DNA from: Avibacterium avium
GTDB lineage: Bacteria > Pseudomonadota > Gammaproteobacteria > Enterobacterales > Pasteurellaceae
Direction: 5' to 3'
DNA: 64,000 bases
NCBI RefSeq assembly: GCF_900454535.1
Contig: NZ_UGSP01000001.1
Span: forward strand, 104,501-168,500
Shown here: positions 8,188 through 19,186 of the stretch, piece by piece
How positions within the stretch are numbered: the stretch's first letter is position 1
Layout: every line of letters starts with the position of its first letter
Made by a program: the position numbers and the translations under genes
The notes under the pieces: model-generated
Databases searched by the model: none
What the model was told of the DNA's origin: nothing
Seen by the model: the letters and a program-made list of their open reading frames with translations, nothing else

Positions 8188-9096
8188 ATGGATACAAAAT
8201 TTAACGTAAAAACTTTCCAAGGAATGATCCTTGCCTTACAGGCTTATTGGGCAGAACAAGGCTGTACCATTGTGCAACCTTTTGATATGGAAGTGGGGGC
8301 AGGCACGTCCCACCCAATGACTGCATTGCGTGCCATTGGGCCAGAGCCGATGGCGTTCGCCTATGTGCAACCTTCACGCCGTCCAACTGATGGGCGTTAT
8401 GGCGAAAATCCAAACCGCTTGCAGCATTATTATCAATTCCAAGTGGTGATCAAACCTTCCCCTGACAACATTCAAGAGCTTTATCTTGGCTCATTAAAAA
8501 TGCTCGGCTTTGACCCAACACAACACGATATTCGTTTTGTAGAAGACAACTGGGAAAACCCAACCCTTGGCGCGTGGGGCTTAGGCTGGGAAGTGTGGCT
8601 AAATGGTATGGAAGTGACCCAATTTACCTATTTCCAACAAGTGGGCGGCTTAGAATGTAAACCGGTTACGGGCGAGGTTACCTACGGTTTAGAACGCTTG
8701 GCGATGTATATTCAAGGCGTGGATAGTGTGTATGACTTAGTTTGGTCAGACGGCCCACTCGGCAAAACCACCTACGGCGATGTGTTCCACCAAAACGAAG
8801 TAGAACAATCTACTTACAACTTTGAATACGCTGATATTGATTTCTTATTCAAAGCCTTTGAACAATATGAGAAAGAAGCGCAAGAGCTATTAGCCCTAGA
8901 AAAACCATTACCACTGCCTGCCTATGAACGCATTTTAAAAGCCGCACACAGCTTTAACTTGCTCGATGCACGAAAAGCCATTTCCGTGACCGAACGCCAA
9001 CGCTACATTCTGCGTATCCGCGCCTTAACCAAAGGTGTCGCGGAAGCCTATTACGCCAGCCGTGAAGCATTGGGTTTCCCTGGGTGTAAAAAATAA
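8188..9096 (+). CDS. glyQ: Glycine-tRNA ligase alpha subunit
   Basis: The 302-residue catalytic alpha subunit of the heterotetrameric glycyl-tRNA synthetase. The start [21 protein letters not shown] and the class II motifs are present, such as [21 protein letters not shown] (residues 51-71) and [10 protein letters not shown]. The length matches E. coli GlyQ. Its partner glyS is about 2 kb downstream instead of adjacent, because a glutaredoxin-like gene and two nuclease genes intervene. Confidence 0.97.
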   Translation: MDTKFNVKTFQGMILALQAYWAEQGCTIVQPFDMEVGAGTSHPMTALRAIGPEPMAFAYVQPSRRPTDGRYGENPNRLQHYYQFQVVIKPSPDNIQELYLGSLKMLGFDPTQHDIRFVEDNWENPTLGAWGLGWEVWLNGMEVTQFTYFQQVGGLECKPVTGEVTYGLERLAMYIQGVDSVYDLVWSDGPLGKTTYGDVFHQNEVEQSTYNFEYADIDFLFKAFEQYEKEAQELLALEKPLPLPAYERILKAAHSFNLLDARKAISVTERQRYILRIRALTKGVAEAYYASREALGFPGCKK

Positions 9097-9122
9097 GTGC
9101 GGTCAAAAATTTAGGAATTTTT

Positions 9123-9389
9123 ATGATGGATAAACCCGTTTTATTTTTCGCCGAAACTTGTCCTGATACCGCGCCTTTTGTGGCGCGCTTGCAAGAATTA
9201 GGCGTGCAATATGAGCCAGTAGAAATTCAATCATCATTAGGCAATCTCAAACGCTTCCTTGCTTTGCGTGATAGCCGTGCAGAGTTTGAAGCTGTGAAAG
9301 CGCGCGGATCTATTGGGATTCCAGCCTTGCTATTGAATAATGATAGCCTTGTGTTAGATGTGGATAAATTGGCTGATATTTTTAAATAA
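9123..9389 (+). CDS. Glutaredoxin-like protein with a CPDT motif
   Basis: An 88-residue thioredoxin-fold protein. The strand KPVLFFAETCPDTAPF places CPDT (C13-T16) where glutaredoxins have CPYC, and GSIGIPALLL provides the cis-Pro. C13 is the only cysteine, so only a monothiol mechanism would be possible. Two consecutive ATG codons occur at 9123 and 9126; AGGA (9113-9116) suits the first slightly better. Uptake signals flank the gene at 9095 and 9391. The target is unknown. Confidence 0.75.
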   Translation: MMDKPVLFFAETCPDTAPFVARLQELGVQYEPVEIQSSLGNLKRFLALRDSRAEFEAVKARGSIGIPALLLNNDSLVLDVDKLADIFK

Positions 9390-9424
9390 AAAGTGCGGTA
9401 GGTTTTGCAGGAGTTTTGCATTAA

Positions 9425-10462
9425 ATGGAAAAAGAAAAACACATTGCAATTAATGAACACCAATTAGTCGGCGAAATTAGCCAATTAATTCAAAACAGCA
9501 AGCAACGCGTTGCTGTAACGGTGAATGCAGAACTTACCTTGCTTTATTGGCATATTGGACAGCGGATTAATCAGCATATTCTCAATAATGAACGGGCGGA
9601 ATATGGTAAAGAAGTGATTAAGAATTTGTCTAAAAGCCTAACAGAGCAATTGGGGAAGGGTTGGGGTAAAAGACATCTTAGTTATTTAATGCAGTTTGCT
9701 GCCGCTTTTCCTGATCCCAAAATTGTGAACACACTGTGTGCACAATTAAGCTGGTCACATTTTAAATTGATTATTGCGGTTGATGATCCAATAAAACGAG
9801 ATTTTTATACCACGATGGCAGCACAAGAAAGATGGTCGGTAAGAACGCTTGATAATCGTATTGGCTCATTGCTGTTTGAACGCACCGCAATCTCGAAAAA
9901 GCCTGATGAAACCATTAGCCAAGAATTAACTTTATTGCGAGAAAAGGGCGAATATAATCAATCAATGATCTTAAAAGATCCTTATATTTTGGATTTTTTA
10001 GAACTTAATGATCGTTATTTAGAAAAAGATCTTGAAGATGCAATTTTAAGAGAAGTTGAGCAATTTCTTTTAGAATTGGGAGCGGGTTTCACTTTTATTG
10101 CTCGGCAGAAACGAATTCAAATTGATAATGATGATTTTTATATTGATTTACTACTTTACAACCGTAAATTAAAACGTTTAATCGCCATTGAATTAAAAAC
10201 CGAAGCATTTAAACATTCACACAAAAGCCAAATGGAACTTTATCTAGCGTGGCTTGCGAAATATGAGCAAGAAGAAGGGGAAAATCCACCCTTAGGTATT
10301 ATTTTATGTACGTCTAAAAAGCAAGAGCAAGTTGAATTATTAGATTTAAACCATTCGGATATTCATATCGCTGAATATATGACGGTGTTGCCGAGTAAAG
10401 AAATATTAGAGCAGCGATTGCATTTGGCGGTATCACGAGCGAAAGAACGGTTTGCTAAATAA
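9425..10462 (+). CDS. DUF1016 (YhcG) family PD-(D/E)XK nuclease
   Basis: A 345-residue YhcG-type protein. The DUF1016 N-terminal helical domain spans about 15-170, including ELTLLYWHIGQRI and GWGKRHLSYLMQFAAAFP. A C-terminal PD-(D/E)XK nuclease domain follows, with D241 in FYIDLLLYN, E256 and K258 in AIELK, and Q269. The family is common on accessory islands near restriction genes and is thought to act in DNA metabolism or defence; the exact role is unknown. It sits between the glutaredoxin-like gene and glyS, has no uptake signal inside, and precedes another nuclease gene. This suggests horizontal gain. Confidence 0.85.
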   Translation: MEKEKHIAINEHQLVGEISQLIQNSKQRVAVTVNAELTLLYWHIGQRINQHILNNERAEYGKEVIKNLSKSLTEQLGKGWGKRHLSYLMQFAAAFPDPKIVNTLCAQLSWSHFKLIIAVDDPIKRDFYTTMAAQERWSVRTLDNRIGSLLFERTAISKKPDETISQELTLLREKGEYNQSMILKDPYILDFLELNDRYLEKDLEDAILREVEQFLLELGAGFTFIARQKRIQIDNDDFYIDLLLYNRKLKRLIAIELKTEAFKHSHKSQMELYLAWLAKYEQEEGENPPLGIILCTSKKQEQVELLDLNHSDIHIAEYMTVLPSKEILEQRLHLAVSRAKERFAK

Positions 10463-10511
10463 TATATTGTTAGCTAATAGAATATTTTTGAAATAGTAGA
10501 TTTTAGTTAGA

Positions 10512-10910
10512 ATGCAGCCTTACTCTAAGAATTTAAAGGAACTTTCACAGAAATTACGTTCAAATCAGACTGATGCTGAAAGTAAATTATGGCAACGGAT
10601 TAATAGAGATCAGTTATTAGGCTTTCGCTTTAATCGTCAAAAGCCATTGCTAAATTATATCGTAGATTTTTATTGTGCAAAGGCAAAACTGATTATTGAA
10701 CTAGATGGTTCTCATCATTATGAGCCAGAGTATCAAGAAAAAGATCGACAAAGAGATGATGAACTAAGATCTCTAGGTTTTACAGTGATGCGGTTCAGTA
10801 ATGATGAAATTTATTATGAGATTGAGGCTGTCGTAGAGCAGATTTATTTATTTTTAGAACAAGTACAAATCTCCCCTAGCCCCTCTTTACTAAAGAGGGG
10901 GACTGATTAG
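10512..10910 (+). CDS. DUF559 endonuclease-domain protein with repeat-encoded tail
   Basis: A 132-residue Vsr-like DUF559 protein. The usual N-terminus is present (AKXLR-type LSQKLRSNQTDAESKLW), then the nuclease core with D52 in YIVDFYC, E63 and D65 in IIELDGSHH, and RDDELRSLGFTVMRF followed by the NDEI motif. The last 14 residues (QISPSPSLLKRGTD) are not part of the domain. They are encoded by the left arm of a 37-bp inverted repeat at 10865-10901. Function in vivo is unknown. Gene and repeat together look like an acquired unit. Confidence 0.85.
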   Translation: MQPYSKNLKELSQKLRSNQTDAESKLWQRINRDQLLGFRFNRQKPLLNYIVDFYCAKAKLIIELDGSHHYEPEYQEKDRQRDDELRSLGFTVMRFSNDEIYYEIEAVVEQIYLFLEQVQISPSPSLLKRGTD

Positions 10911-11031
10911 TTAGAATAAAGAGAATAAAACTTGGAATATACAATGTTGAAAATATGTGGAATAGTTCACAAACCGTTTTTACTAAAGAAAAATCCCCCT
11001 CTTTAGTAAAGAGGGGTTAGGGGAGATTTGT
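10865..11031. repeat. Long inverted repeat around the end of the DUF559 gene
   Basis: The 37-base arms lie at 10865-10901 and 10995-11031. They match in reverse complement at 36 of 37 positions and are separated by 93 bases. Each arm also contains its own 21-base palindrome built on CCCCTCTTTA and TAAAGAGGGG with a single central base. The left arm is within the DUF559 coding sequence and the right arm ends 36 bases before glyS. It resembles REP/MITE-like palindromic elements. I see no other copy in the window. Confidence 0.9.
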
Positions 11032-11066
11032 CCCATACCAGATATATTTAAAAAGAGAAAACCAAA

Positions 11067-13130
11067 ATGACAAAAAACTTCCTCGCCGAGATCGGCACTG
11101 AAGAGCTACCACCGAAGGCTCTGAAAAAATTAGCGGTGGCATTTAAAGACAACGTAGAGCAAGAGCTTACTCAAGCGGGTTTGGCGTTTGATGCGGTTGA
11201 ATGGTTTGCTAGCCCTCGCCGTTTGGCGGTGAAAGTGTTGGGGTTGGCGGAAGCACAACCGAGCAAAGAAGTGGAAAAACGTGGACCTGCGGTTTCAGCG
11301 GCGTTTGACGCGGAGGGCAAGCCAACCAAAGCGGCAGAGGGTTGGGCGAGAGGCTGTGGTATCAGCGTCGATCAAGCGGAGCGTTTGGCAACGGACAAAG
11401 GCGAATGGCTGGTGCATCGTGCGGTGATCGAGGGGCAGCCGACTAAGAATCTTCTGTTAGGCATTATCAGCAATGCCCTGGCGAAATTGCCAATTCCAAA
11501 AACAATGCGTTGGAGTGATAAAAGCGAGCAATTCGTCCGCCCTGTGCATACGGTAACCCTGTTATTTGGTGATGAGCTGATCGAAGGTGAAATTCTTGGC
11601 GTAGCCAGTGGTAAAACCATTCGTGGACATCGTTTCTTAGGCGAACAAGAATTTAGCATTGATAATGCGGATCAATATCCTGAAATTTTGGAGCAAAAAG
11701 GCAGCGTGATTGCCGATTTTGAACGCCGTAAAGCGATTATTTTGGAAAATTCTCAACAAAAAGCCACCGCACTTGGCGGTGTGGCGGATATTGAAGAAAA
11801 TCTGCTTGATGAAGTTACCGCATTGGTGGAGTTTCCAAATGTGCTAACGGCAAAATTTGAAGAGCGTTTCCTTGCTGTGCCTGCGGAAGCCTTAGTTTAC
11901 ACAATGAAAGGCGACCAAAAATATTTCCCGATTTACGATAAAAACGGAAAATTATTACCGCACTTTATTTTCGTATCCAATATTAATCCGCAAGATCCAA
12001 CGGCGATTATTGAAGGAAACGAAAAAGTGGTGCGTCCACGTTTAACGGACGCAGAATTTTTCTTCAAAACCGATTTAAAACAGCGTTTAGAAGACAACTT
12101 GCCACGCCTCAAAACTGTGTTATTCCAGCAACAACTCGGCACATTGTTTGATAAAACCGAGCGTATTGAAAAGCTCAGTGGTGAAATTGCGGCACAAATT
12201 GGGGCGGACGTGGCAAAAGCAGAGCGTGCAGGCTTGTTATCAAAATGTGATTTAATGACCAATATGGTGTTTGAATTCACGGATACGCAAGGCGTGATGG
12301 GTATGCACTATGCACGCCACGATGGGGAAGATGAAGAAGTGGCGGTGGCGTTAAATGAACAATATATGCCGCGTTTCGCTGGTGATGAACTTCCACATTC
12401 TCTTGTGGCTTGTGCAGTGGCATTGGCGGATAAATTAGACACCTTGACCGGGATTTTTGGTATTGGTCAGCACCCGAAAGGGGATAAAGATCCGTTTGCT
12501 TTACGCCGTGCTGCATTAGGTGTGTTGCGTATCATCGTAGAGAAAAAATTGCCACTTGATTTAACGGATTTAGTGAAAAAATCCACCGCACTTTTTGGCG
12601 ATAAATTAACAAACAGCAATGTGGTTGATGATGTAGTGGACTTTATGCTTGGCCGCTTCCGTGCGTGGTATCAAGAAGAAGGCATTGCGGTAGATGTCAT
12701 TCAAGCGGTGCAGGCTCGCCGCCCTACTCGCCCAGCTGATTTTGATGCGCGTGTGCGTGCGGTGGCACATTTCCGTACCCTTGATGCAGCAGAAGCCTTA
12801 GCCGCTGCGAATAAGCGTGTAAGCAATATTTTAGCCAAAGCAGAAGACGAGATTGGTGAGATCCATTTAGATCGTTGTGTCGAGCCTGAAGAAAAAGCCT
12901 TGGCGGAAAGCGTGCTAGCGTTACAAAGCGAAGTGCAGCCGCTGATTGCCAAAGGGGACTATGTGGCGGTGTTGGATAAACTCGCCAACTTACGCCAACC
13001 GGTGGATAATTTCTTTGAGAAAGTGATGGTAAACGTGGAAGATCCACAACTTCGTCAAAATCGTTTAGCCATTCTGAAAACTCTGCAAGGATTATTCTTA
13101 CAAGTGGCGGATATTTCCTTATTGCAATAG
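11067..13130 (+). CDS. glyS: Glycine-tRNA ligase beta subunit
   Basis: The 687-residue beta subunit of glycyl-tRNA synthetase, which binds tRNA-Gly and is required for activity with GlyQ. It begins [19 protein letters not shown] as in E. coli (689 residues). Conserved parts are present through the HD-like middle region ([10 protein letters not shown]) and the C-terminal tRNA-binding segment. The distance from the upstream inverted repeat is 35 bases. Whether it shares the glyQ transcript or has its own promoter is not clear. Confidence 0.97.
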   Translation: MTKNFLAEIGTEELPPKALKKLAVAFKDNVEQELTQAGLAFDAVEWFASPRRLAVKVLGLAEAQPSKEVEKRGPAVSAAFDAEGKPTKAAEGWARGCGISVDQAERLATDKGEWLVHRAVIEGQPTKNLLLGIISNALAKLPIPKTMRWSDKSEQFVRPVHTVTLLFGDELIEGEILGVASGKTIRGHRFLGEQEFSIDNADQYPEILEQKGSVIADFERRKAIILENSQQKATALGGVADIEENLLDEVTALVEFPNVLTAKFEERFLAVPAEALVYTMKGDQKYFPIYDKNGKLLPHFIFVSNINPQDPTAIIEGNEKVVRPRLTDAEFFFKTDLKQRLEDNLPRLKTVLFQQQLGTLFDKTERIEKLSGEIAAQIGADVAKAERAGLLSKCDLMTNMVFEFTDTQGVMGMHYARHDGEDEEVAVALNEQYMPRFAGDELPHSLVACAVALADKLDTLTGIFGIGQHPKGDKDPFALRRAALGVLRIIVEKKLPLDLTDLVKKSTALFGDKLTNSNVVDDVVDFMLGRFRAWYQEEGIAVDVIQAVQARRPTRPADFDARVRAVAHFRTLDAAEALAAANKRVSNILAKAEDEIGEIHLDRCVEPEEKALAESVLALQSEVQPLIAKGDYVAVLDKLANLRQPVDNFFEKVMVNVEDPQLRQNRLAILKTLQGLFLQVADISLLQ

Positions 13131-13148
13131 TTTCTCTTTTTAAACCTT

Positions 13149-13180
13149 AGCCCCGTTCTGCAAAGTGCGGGGCTTTTTTT
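13149..13180 (+). terminator. Terminator of glyS
   Basis: The stem AGCCCCG (13149-13155) with CGGGGCT (13168-13174) is followed by a run of T. The loop side carries AAGTGCGG, a near uptake signal. Confidence 0.88.
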
Positions 13181-13348
13181 GTAAATTTTTCTAAAAAATA
13201 CCGCACTTTTTCCCTTTATATTTTGATAAAAAACATCTACTAACAAATGGAGTGTTATTTCATTTGTATATTTTTATTCACTTGCAAAAGCCTAGTATTT
13301 TCAATAGAAAAAGATTATTGATGATTTTTTGTTATCTTTTTTCAAATT

Positions 13349-14447
<1,099 letters not shown>

Positions 14448-14500
14448 GCGGTTTGCTTACTCAATCTATTAAGCAATAACCTTAACGACAAGAGGTCAAT

Positions 14501-15646
14501 ATGAAAAAAACAGCATTACACAGTGCATTATTTGCTGCCATTGCAATGACAGCCTTTGCTGCACAAGCAAGCCAATACCCTGATTTGCCTGTAGGGATTA
14601 AAAGCGGAACAGGGGCATTAATTGGCGATACCGTTTATGTAGGTTTAGGAACGGGTGGAGATAAATTCTATTCTCTTAACTTAAAAGAGAAAGATGCTAA
14701 ATGGCAAGAATTGCCTGCTTTCCCTGGTGGAAAACGCAATCAGCCTGTTTCTGCTGGCGTAGATGGTAAACTCTATGTGTTCGGCGGTTTCCAAGATACC
14801 GATGTAGCGAAAAATCAAGTCATCAATGATGCTTATCGCTATGATCCAGAAACAAACACTTGGACAAAATTGCAAACTCGTTCACCACGTTCAGCTGTGG
14901 GGGCAAGTGTGGCAGAAACGAATGGTAAAATTTATTTTGTAGGCGGAATTAACCAAGAAATTTGGAACGGACTTTTCCAAGACATCGCAGCCGCTGGTGG
15001 CGATAAAGACAAAGAAAAAGCCATTTTTGATCCTTATTTCAATTTACGCGTGCAGGATTTCTTCTTCTCACCAGAAATTGTCAGCTATGAGCCAGCCACC
15101 AATACTTGGCGTAACGAAGGCATTTTCCCATACTCAGGACGAGCAGGGGCAGCTGTAGCAATTAAGGATAACAAACTTCTTGTTGTAAATGGTGAAGTAA
15201 AAGCAGGATTGCGTACCCAAACCACGGAACTTGGTACAATCGGTAAAAATGGTATCACTTGGAAAAAATTAGGTGATTTACCTGCACCGAAAGGTCAAAA
15301 ACTACAAGAAGGTATTGCGGGTGCAATGGGTGGCTACACCAATGGTAACTATATTGTAACTGGTGGTGCAAACTTCCCTGGTGCAAGAGCCAACTATAAA
15401 AATGGCATTAACGATGCACACCGCACTGGTGGGTTGAAAAAAACTTGGCATAGTGATGTTTATGCACTAAATGCCAAAAAAGGCACTTGGAAAATTATCG
15501 GTAACTTACCAGAGCCTATCGGTTATGGAGTAGGTGTAAGCTACGATAATAAAGTGTTACTAATCGGTGGTGAGGGCCAAGGAGGAAAAGCCCTTACCTC
15601 GGTTCAAACAATGAGTTATGATGGCAAAAAATTGGTTATTGAATAA
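14501..15646 (+). CDS. nanM: N-acetylneuraminate epimerase (sialic acid mutarotase)
   Basis: A 381-residue periplasmic Kelch-repeat protein. A signal peptide of about 23 residues ends AQA. Repeated blades such as [18 protein letters not shown] and [13 protein letters not shown] build the six-blade propeller. NanM speeds the change between alpha and beta anomers of N-acetylneuraminate so that the form used for uptake is available. It lies 53 bases after siaP with an AGAGG ribosome binding site. In H. influenzae, as I recall, siaQM separates the two genes. Confidence 0.95.
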   Translation: MKKTALHSALFAAIAMTAFAAQASQYPDLPVGIKSGTGALIGDTVYVGLGTGGDKFYSLNLKEKDAKWQELPAFPGGKRNQPVSAGVDGKLYVFGGFQDTDVAKNQVINDAYRYDPETNTWTKLQTRSPRSAVGASVAETNGKIYFVGGINQEIWNGLFQDIAAAGGDKDKEKAIFDPYFNLRVQDFFFSPEIVSYEPATNTWRNEGIFPYSGRAGAAVAIKDNKLLVVNGEVKAGLRTQTTELGTIGKNGITWKKLGDLPAPKGQKLQEGIAGAMGGYTNGNYIVTGGANFPGARANYKNGINDAHRTGGLKKTWHSDVYALNAKKGTWKIIGNLPEPIGYGVGVSYDNKVLLIGGEGQGGKALTSVQTMSYDGKKLVIE

Positions 15647-15674
15647 CTAAGTAACGCTTCATAACACTTGATAC

Positions 15675-15715
15675 AAAGGTTGATTTCAATATGATATTGG
15701 GATCAGCCTTTTTTG
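15675..15715 (+). terminator. Terminator of siaP-nanM
   Basis: AAGGTTGAT and ATCAGCCTT pair with one G-U around a 17-base loop and are followed by T residues. Confidence 0.75.
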
Positions 15716-15812
15716 TTTATGAAAATCAACGCTATATCTCATTATGCGTGATAATAGACAAAAACTTATAGATTAAAATTATTTGAATTTGAATAAAGTG
15801 ATAAGAAAAAAG

Positions 15813-15888
15813 TGGTGGGCGATACCGGTCTCGAACCAGTGACCCCCTCCTTGTAAGGGAGGTGCTCTCCCAACTGAGCTAATCGCCC
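15813..15888 (-). tRNA. tRNA-Val (anticodon UAC), copy distal to promoter
   Basis: A 76-base tRNA read leftwards with CCA encoded. The acceptor stem is GGGCGAT, the D-loop carries AGCTCAGTTGGGAGAGC, the anticodon loop CTTACAA gives TAC, and the T-arm GGTTCGAGACC is present. It is identical to the other two copies and third in the transcript. Confidence 0.97.
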
Positions 15889-15956
15889 GACAGAATGCTA
15901 TTTCTAGCTATCGGATTTAACTTCATGAAAAGTTAAACTGGGAACTTAAACTAGCG

Positions 15957-16032
15957 TGGTGGGCGATACCGGTCTCGAACCAGTGACCCCCTCCTTGTAA
16001 GGGAGGTGCTCTCCCAACTGAGCTAATCGCCC
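15957..16032 (-). tRNA. tRNA-Val (anticodon UAC), middle copy
   Basis: The middle of three identical 76-base tRNA-Val genes with encoded CCA. Spacers of 68 and 39 bases separate it from its neighbours, so processing from one precursor is expected. Confidence 0.97.
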
Positions 16033-16071
16033 ACGTTAGTTTAAGCATTACAACACAAGTCCTTAAAAAAG

Positions 16072-16147
16072 TGGTGGGCGATACCGGTCTCGAACCAGTG
16101 ACCCCCTCCTTGTAAGGGAGGTGCTCTCCCAACTGAGCTAATCGCCC
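16072..16147 (-). tRNA. tRNA-Val (anticodon UAC), copy next to promoter
   Basis: The first of the three identical tRNA-Val genes in the direction of transcription, 76 bases with encoded CCA. The promoter lies directly upstream at 16165-16192. Confidence 0.97.
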
Positions 16148-16164
16148 TTGTCTTGTGGGTTGGC

Positions 16165-16192
16165 ATTATAAGTGTTCTCAAGACACAGTCAA
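16165..16192 (-). promoter_or_regulatory. Promoter of the tRNA-Val cluster
   Basis: Leftward -35 TTGACT (16187-16192) and -10 TATAAT (16165-16170) with a 16-base spacer. Strong boxes suit a stable RNA gene. Confidence 0.85.
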
Positions 16193-16323
16193 TAAGTTTT
16201 TGCATATTTTTGTTTAAGTGTTGTAAAAATAAACATAAACTTGCTTTTTTTATCGTGAATTAGATGAACTCATAGTACAATATCGCCGATTTAATTTTAC
16301 TGTAAACAAAGGTTATAAATAAA

Positions 16324-17766
16324 ATGAAAGCAGAACCGCTATTTAATTTAGATCCATCCGTGAAAGTTCGTACTCGCTTTGCACCTAGCCCAACAGGCTA
16401 TTTGCACGTAGGCGGTGCAAGAACCGCATTATATTCTTGGCTATTTGCAAAACATAACCAAGGTGAATTTGTATTACGCATTGAAGATACTGATTTAGAA
16501 CGTTCTACACCAGAAGCCACGCAAGCGATTTTAGAAGGAATGGAATGGCTTAACTTAGCTTGGAATCACGGCCCTTATTACCAAACGAAACGTTTTGACC
16601 GTTATAATCAAGTGATTGATCAAATGCTTGAACAGGGCTTGGCTTATCGTTGTTATTGTTCCAAAGAGCGTTTAGAAAATTTACGCAATGAGCAAGAAAA
16701 AAATAAAGAAAAACCACGTTATGATGGCTATTGCTTACATCACGCACCTGAGAATCCAGATGCTCCTCACGTTGTGCGTTTCAAAAACCCACAAGAAGGT
16801 TCAGTAGTATTTGATGATGCAGTGCGCGGACGCATTGAGATCAGCAACAGTGAGCTTGATGATTTAATTATCCGCCGCACTGATGGTTCACCAACATATA
16901 ACTTCTGCGTGGTGATTGATGACTGGGATATGGGCATTACACACGTTGTACGCGGTGAAGATCATATCAATAATACCCCACGTCAAATTAATATTTTGAA
17001 GGCGTTAAATGCGCCAATTCCAACCTATGCACACGTTTCAATGATCCTAGGTGATGACGGACAGAAATTGTCTAAACGCCACGGTGCAGTGAGCGTAATG
17101 CAATATCGCGATGATGGGTTTCTCCCTGAAGCTTTACTTAACTATTTAGTACGTTTAGGCTGGGGACACGGCGACCAAGAGATTTTCTCCGTAGAAGAAA
17201 TGATCAAGTTGTTTGAATTAACTCAGGTAAGCAAATCTGCCAGCGCATTTAACACAGAAAAATTGTTATGGTTAAACCATCATTATATTCGTGAATTGCC
17301 GCCTGAATATGTGGCTAAACACCTTGCTTGGTATTATCAACACCAAGGCATTGATACCAACAATGGGCCAGCATTAAGCGAGATTGTTATTATGCTCGGT
17401 GAGCGCTGTAAGACCTTAAAAGAAATGGCAGCTGCAAGCCGTTACTTCTTTGAAGATTTTGATCATTTTGACGAAAGTGCGGTGAAAAAACACTTTAAAT
17501 CTGGAGCGATTGAAGCACTTGAAAAAGTCAAAGAAAAATTGACCGCACTTTCTCAATGGATGGCTGAGCCAATTCACCAAGCCATTGAACAAACAGCGGA
17601 AGAACTCGGCGTAGGAATGGGCAAAGTAGGTATGCCATTGCGTGTTGCCGTAACAGGCGCAGGACAATCTCCATCTATGGACGTTACCCTAGTTGGCATC
17701 GGACGTGATCGCTCCCTCGCCCGCATTCAAAAAGCGATTTATTTCATCAAGGCACAAAACGCCTAA
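16324..17766 (+). CDS. gltX: Glutamate-tRNA ligase
   Basis: A 480-residue class I aminoacyl-tRNA synthetase. The first signature region is [18 protein letters not shown] (HVGG at 28-31, the HIGH-like motif). The second is [14 protein letters not shown] near residue 250, the KMSKS-like motif. The alignment with E. coli GltX runs the full length, with a slightly longer N-terminus (about 13 residues: [13 protein letters not shown]). It is divergent from the tRNA-Val cluster and precedes tRNA-Ala. Uptake signals form an inverted pair inside the gene at 17475 and 17542. Confidence 0.97.
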   Translation: MKAEPLFNLDPSVKVRTRFAPSPTGYLHVGGARTALYSWLFAKHNQGEFVLRIEDTDLERSTPEATQAILEGMEWLNLAWNHGPYYQTKRFDRYNQVIDQMLEQGLAYRCYCSKERLENLRNEQEKNKEKPRYDGYCLHHAPENPDAPHVVRFKNPQEGSVVFDDAVRGRIEISNSELDDLIIRRTDGSPTYNFCVVIDDWDMGITHVVRGEDHINNTPRQINILKALNAPIPTYAHVSMILGDDGQKLSKRHGAVSVMQYRDDGFLPEALLNYLVRLGWGHGDQEIFSVEEMIKLFELTQVSKSASAFNTEKLLWLNHHYIRELPPEYVAKHLAWYYQHQGIDTNNGPALSEIVIMLGERCKTLKEMAAASRYFFEDFDHFDESAVKKHFKSGAIEALEKVKEKLTALSQWMAEPIHQAIEQTAEELGVGMGKVGMPLRVAVTGAGQSPSMDVTLVGIGRDRSLARIQKAIYFIKAQNA

Positions 17767-17816
17767 TATAAAGCGCTTAATATTTAAGCTAGCGAATGAA
17801 TGCAGTGAATTTAATA

Positions 17817-17845
17817 TTGACAGCGTTCATTCCGCTAATTATTAT
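17817..17845 (+). promoter_or_regulatory. Promoter of tRNA-Ala
   Basis: -35 TTGACA (17817-17822), 17-base spacer, -10 TATTAT (17840-17845), ending 15 bases before the tRNA gene. Confidence 0.85.
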
Positions 17846-17860
17846 AAGCGACATATTTAC

Positions 17861-17936
<76 letters not shown>

Positions 17937-17944
17937 GATTTACT

Positions 17945-17982
17945 AATCTCATCAGTTACTTAGTAATTGATGAGATTTTTTA
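17945..17982 (+). terminator. Terminator of tRNA-Ala
   Basis: The 10-bp stem AATCTCATCA (17945-17954) with TGATGAGATT (17968-17977) is followed by T residues. Confidence 0.85.
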
Positions 17983-18254
17983 TATCTAGTGTTGTGCGAA
18001 TTTTGTGCCATAAAGTTTAACATTGTCAGCGTAACTAAATGCTGAGCAGATTGTTCCGCTCCATCAATCCAAGTAATCTCATTCCAAATTCCGTGTAACG
18101 GCCTATTTGGGCTATAACTTTGGAATGAAAGTAAAACTTTGGTTTTTATCCTGTAAAACCCCACTCTATTTCTCTTAAACAAAATCTTTCAAATCGAACT
18201 TTATATTCGCTTGTAGCCTCTGCAAATCTTATTATCAGCTATACGAGCCTTCTA
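17983..18254. other. Gene-free stretch between tRNA-Ala and the S10 operon
   Basis: About 270 bases without a gene I can support. An open frame on the minus strand (17952-18182) would give 76 residues, but it has no ribosome binding site or known motif and runs through the tRNA terminator. A 9-bp inverted repeat CATTCCAAA/TTTGGAATG (18080-18088 and 18119-18127) is present. It may be a relic of a lost gene at the place where the ribosomal cluster is interrupted. Confidence 0.5.
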
Positions 18255-18287
18255 TAATAAAAAAGCCAATGGCATACACCATTGGCT
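18255..18287 (-). terminator. Terminator of the S10 operon
   Basis: Leftward stem AGCCAATGG, loop TGTATG, CCATTGGCT, then a T run (18255-18263 on the plus strand as A). It closes the operon after rpsQ. Confidence 0.9.
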
Positions 18288-18317
18288 ATTGTTTTATTTA
18301 AAGCGATAACTAATAAA

Positions 18318-18572
18318 TTAGATTACTGCTTTTTCTACAACGCGAACTAAAGTCCAAGACTTAGTTTTTGAAATTGGGCGACATTCGCGAACTTCTACTA
18401 CATCACCTAATTTCGCTTCGTTGTTTTCATCGTGCACGTGTAATTTTGTTGTGCGGCGGATAAATTTACCATAAAGTGGGTGTTTCACTTTGCGTTCAAT
18501 CGCAACTGTGAATGATTTATCCATTTTGTCGCTAATTACACGACCTTGCACGGTACGAATATTATCAGTCAT
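18318..18572 (-). CDS. rpsQ: 30S ribosomal protein S17
   Basis: 84 residues, starting [20 protein letters not shown], a standard S17 of the OB fold that binds 16S rRNA. It is the last gene of the S10 operon and its start overlaps the rpmC stop by one base. No spc operon (rplN onward) follows; a terminator and tRNA-Ala do. Confidence 0.98.
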   Translation of the reverse strand: MTDNIRTVQGRVISDKMDKSFTVAIERKVKHPLYGKFIRRTTKLHVHDENNEAKLGDVVEVRECRPISKTKSWTLVRVVEKAVI

Positions 18573-18762
18573 TACTCACCCGCCTTCTCGGTTAATACAG
18601 TTTTCACTTGTGCAATACTGCGACGCACTTGTTTTAACTGATGGGTTTGTTGAAGCTGACCGGTGGCTGCTTGCATACGCAATTTGAATTGCTCACCTAA
18701 CAAGTTAACCAATTCAGCATTCAGCTCTTCAACAGTTTTTGTACGTAGTTCTTGAGCTTTCA

Positions 18763-18763
<1 letters not shown>
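18572..18763 (-). CDS. rpmC: 50S ribosomal protein L29
   Basis: 63 residues, [19 protein letters not shown], the normal two-helix L29 at the exit tunnel rim. It is coupled on both sides by single-base stop/start overlaps with rplP and rpsQ. Confidence 0.98.
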
Positions 18764-19173
<410 letters not shown>

Positions 19174-19186
19174 TTAGCAATTCTCC

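Noticed and set aside
10865-11031. CRISPR-like repeat or insertion sequence ends
   Set aside because: There are only two copies, inverted, with no spacers of constant length and no transposase between them.
18080-18127. 9-bp inverted repeat as a terminator
   Set aside because: The 30-base loop and lack of a T run make a terminator unlikely.
17952-18182. Open frame of 76 codons on the minus strand after the tRNA-Ala gene
   Set aside because: No ribosome binding site, no recognisable motif, and it runs through the tRNA terminator. Treated as unassigned DNA.
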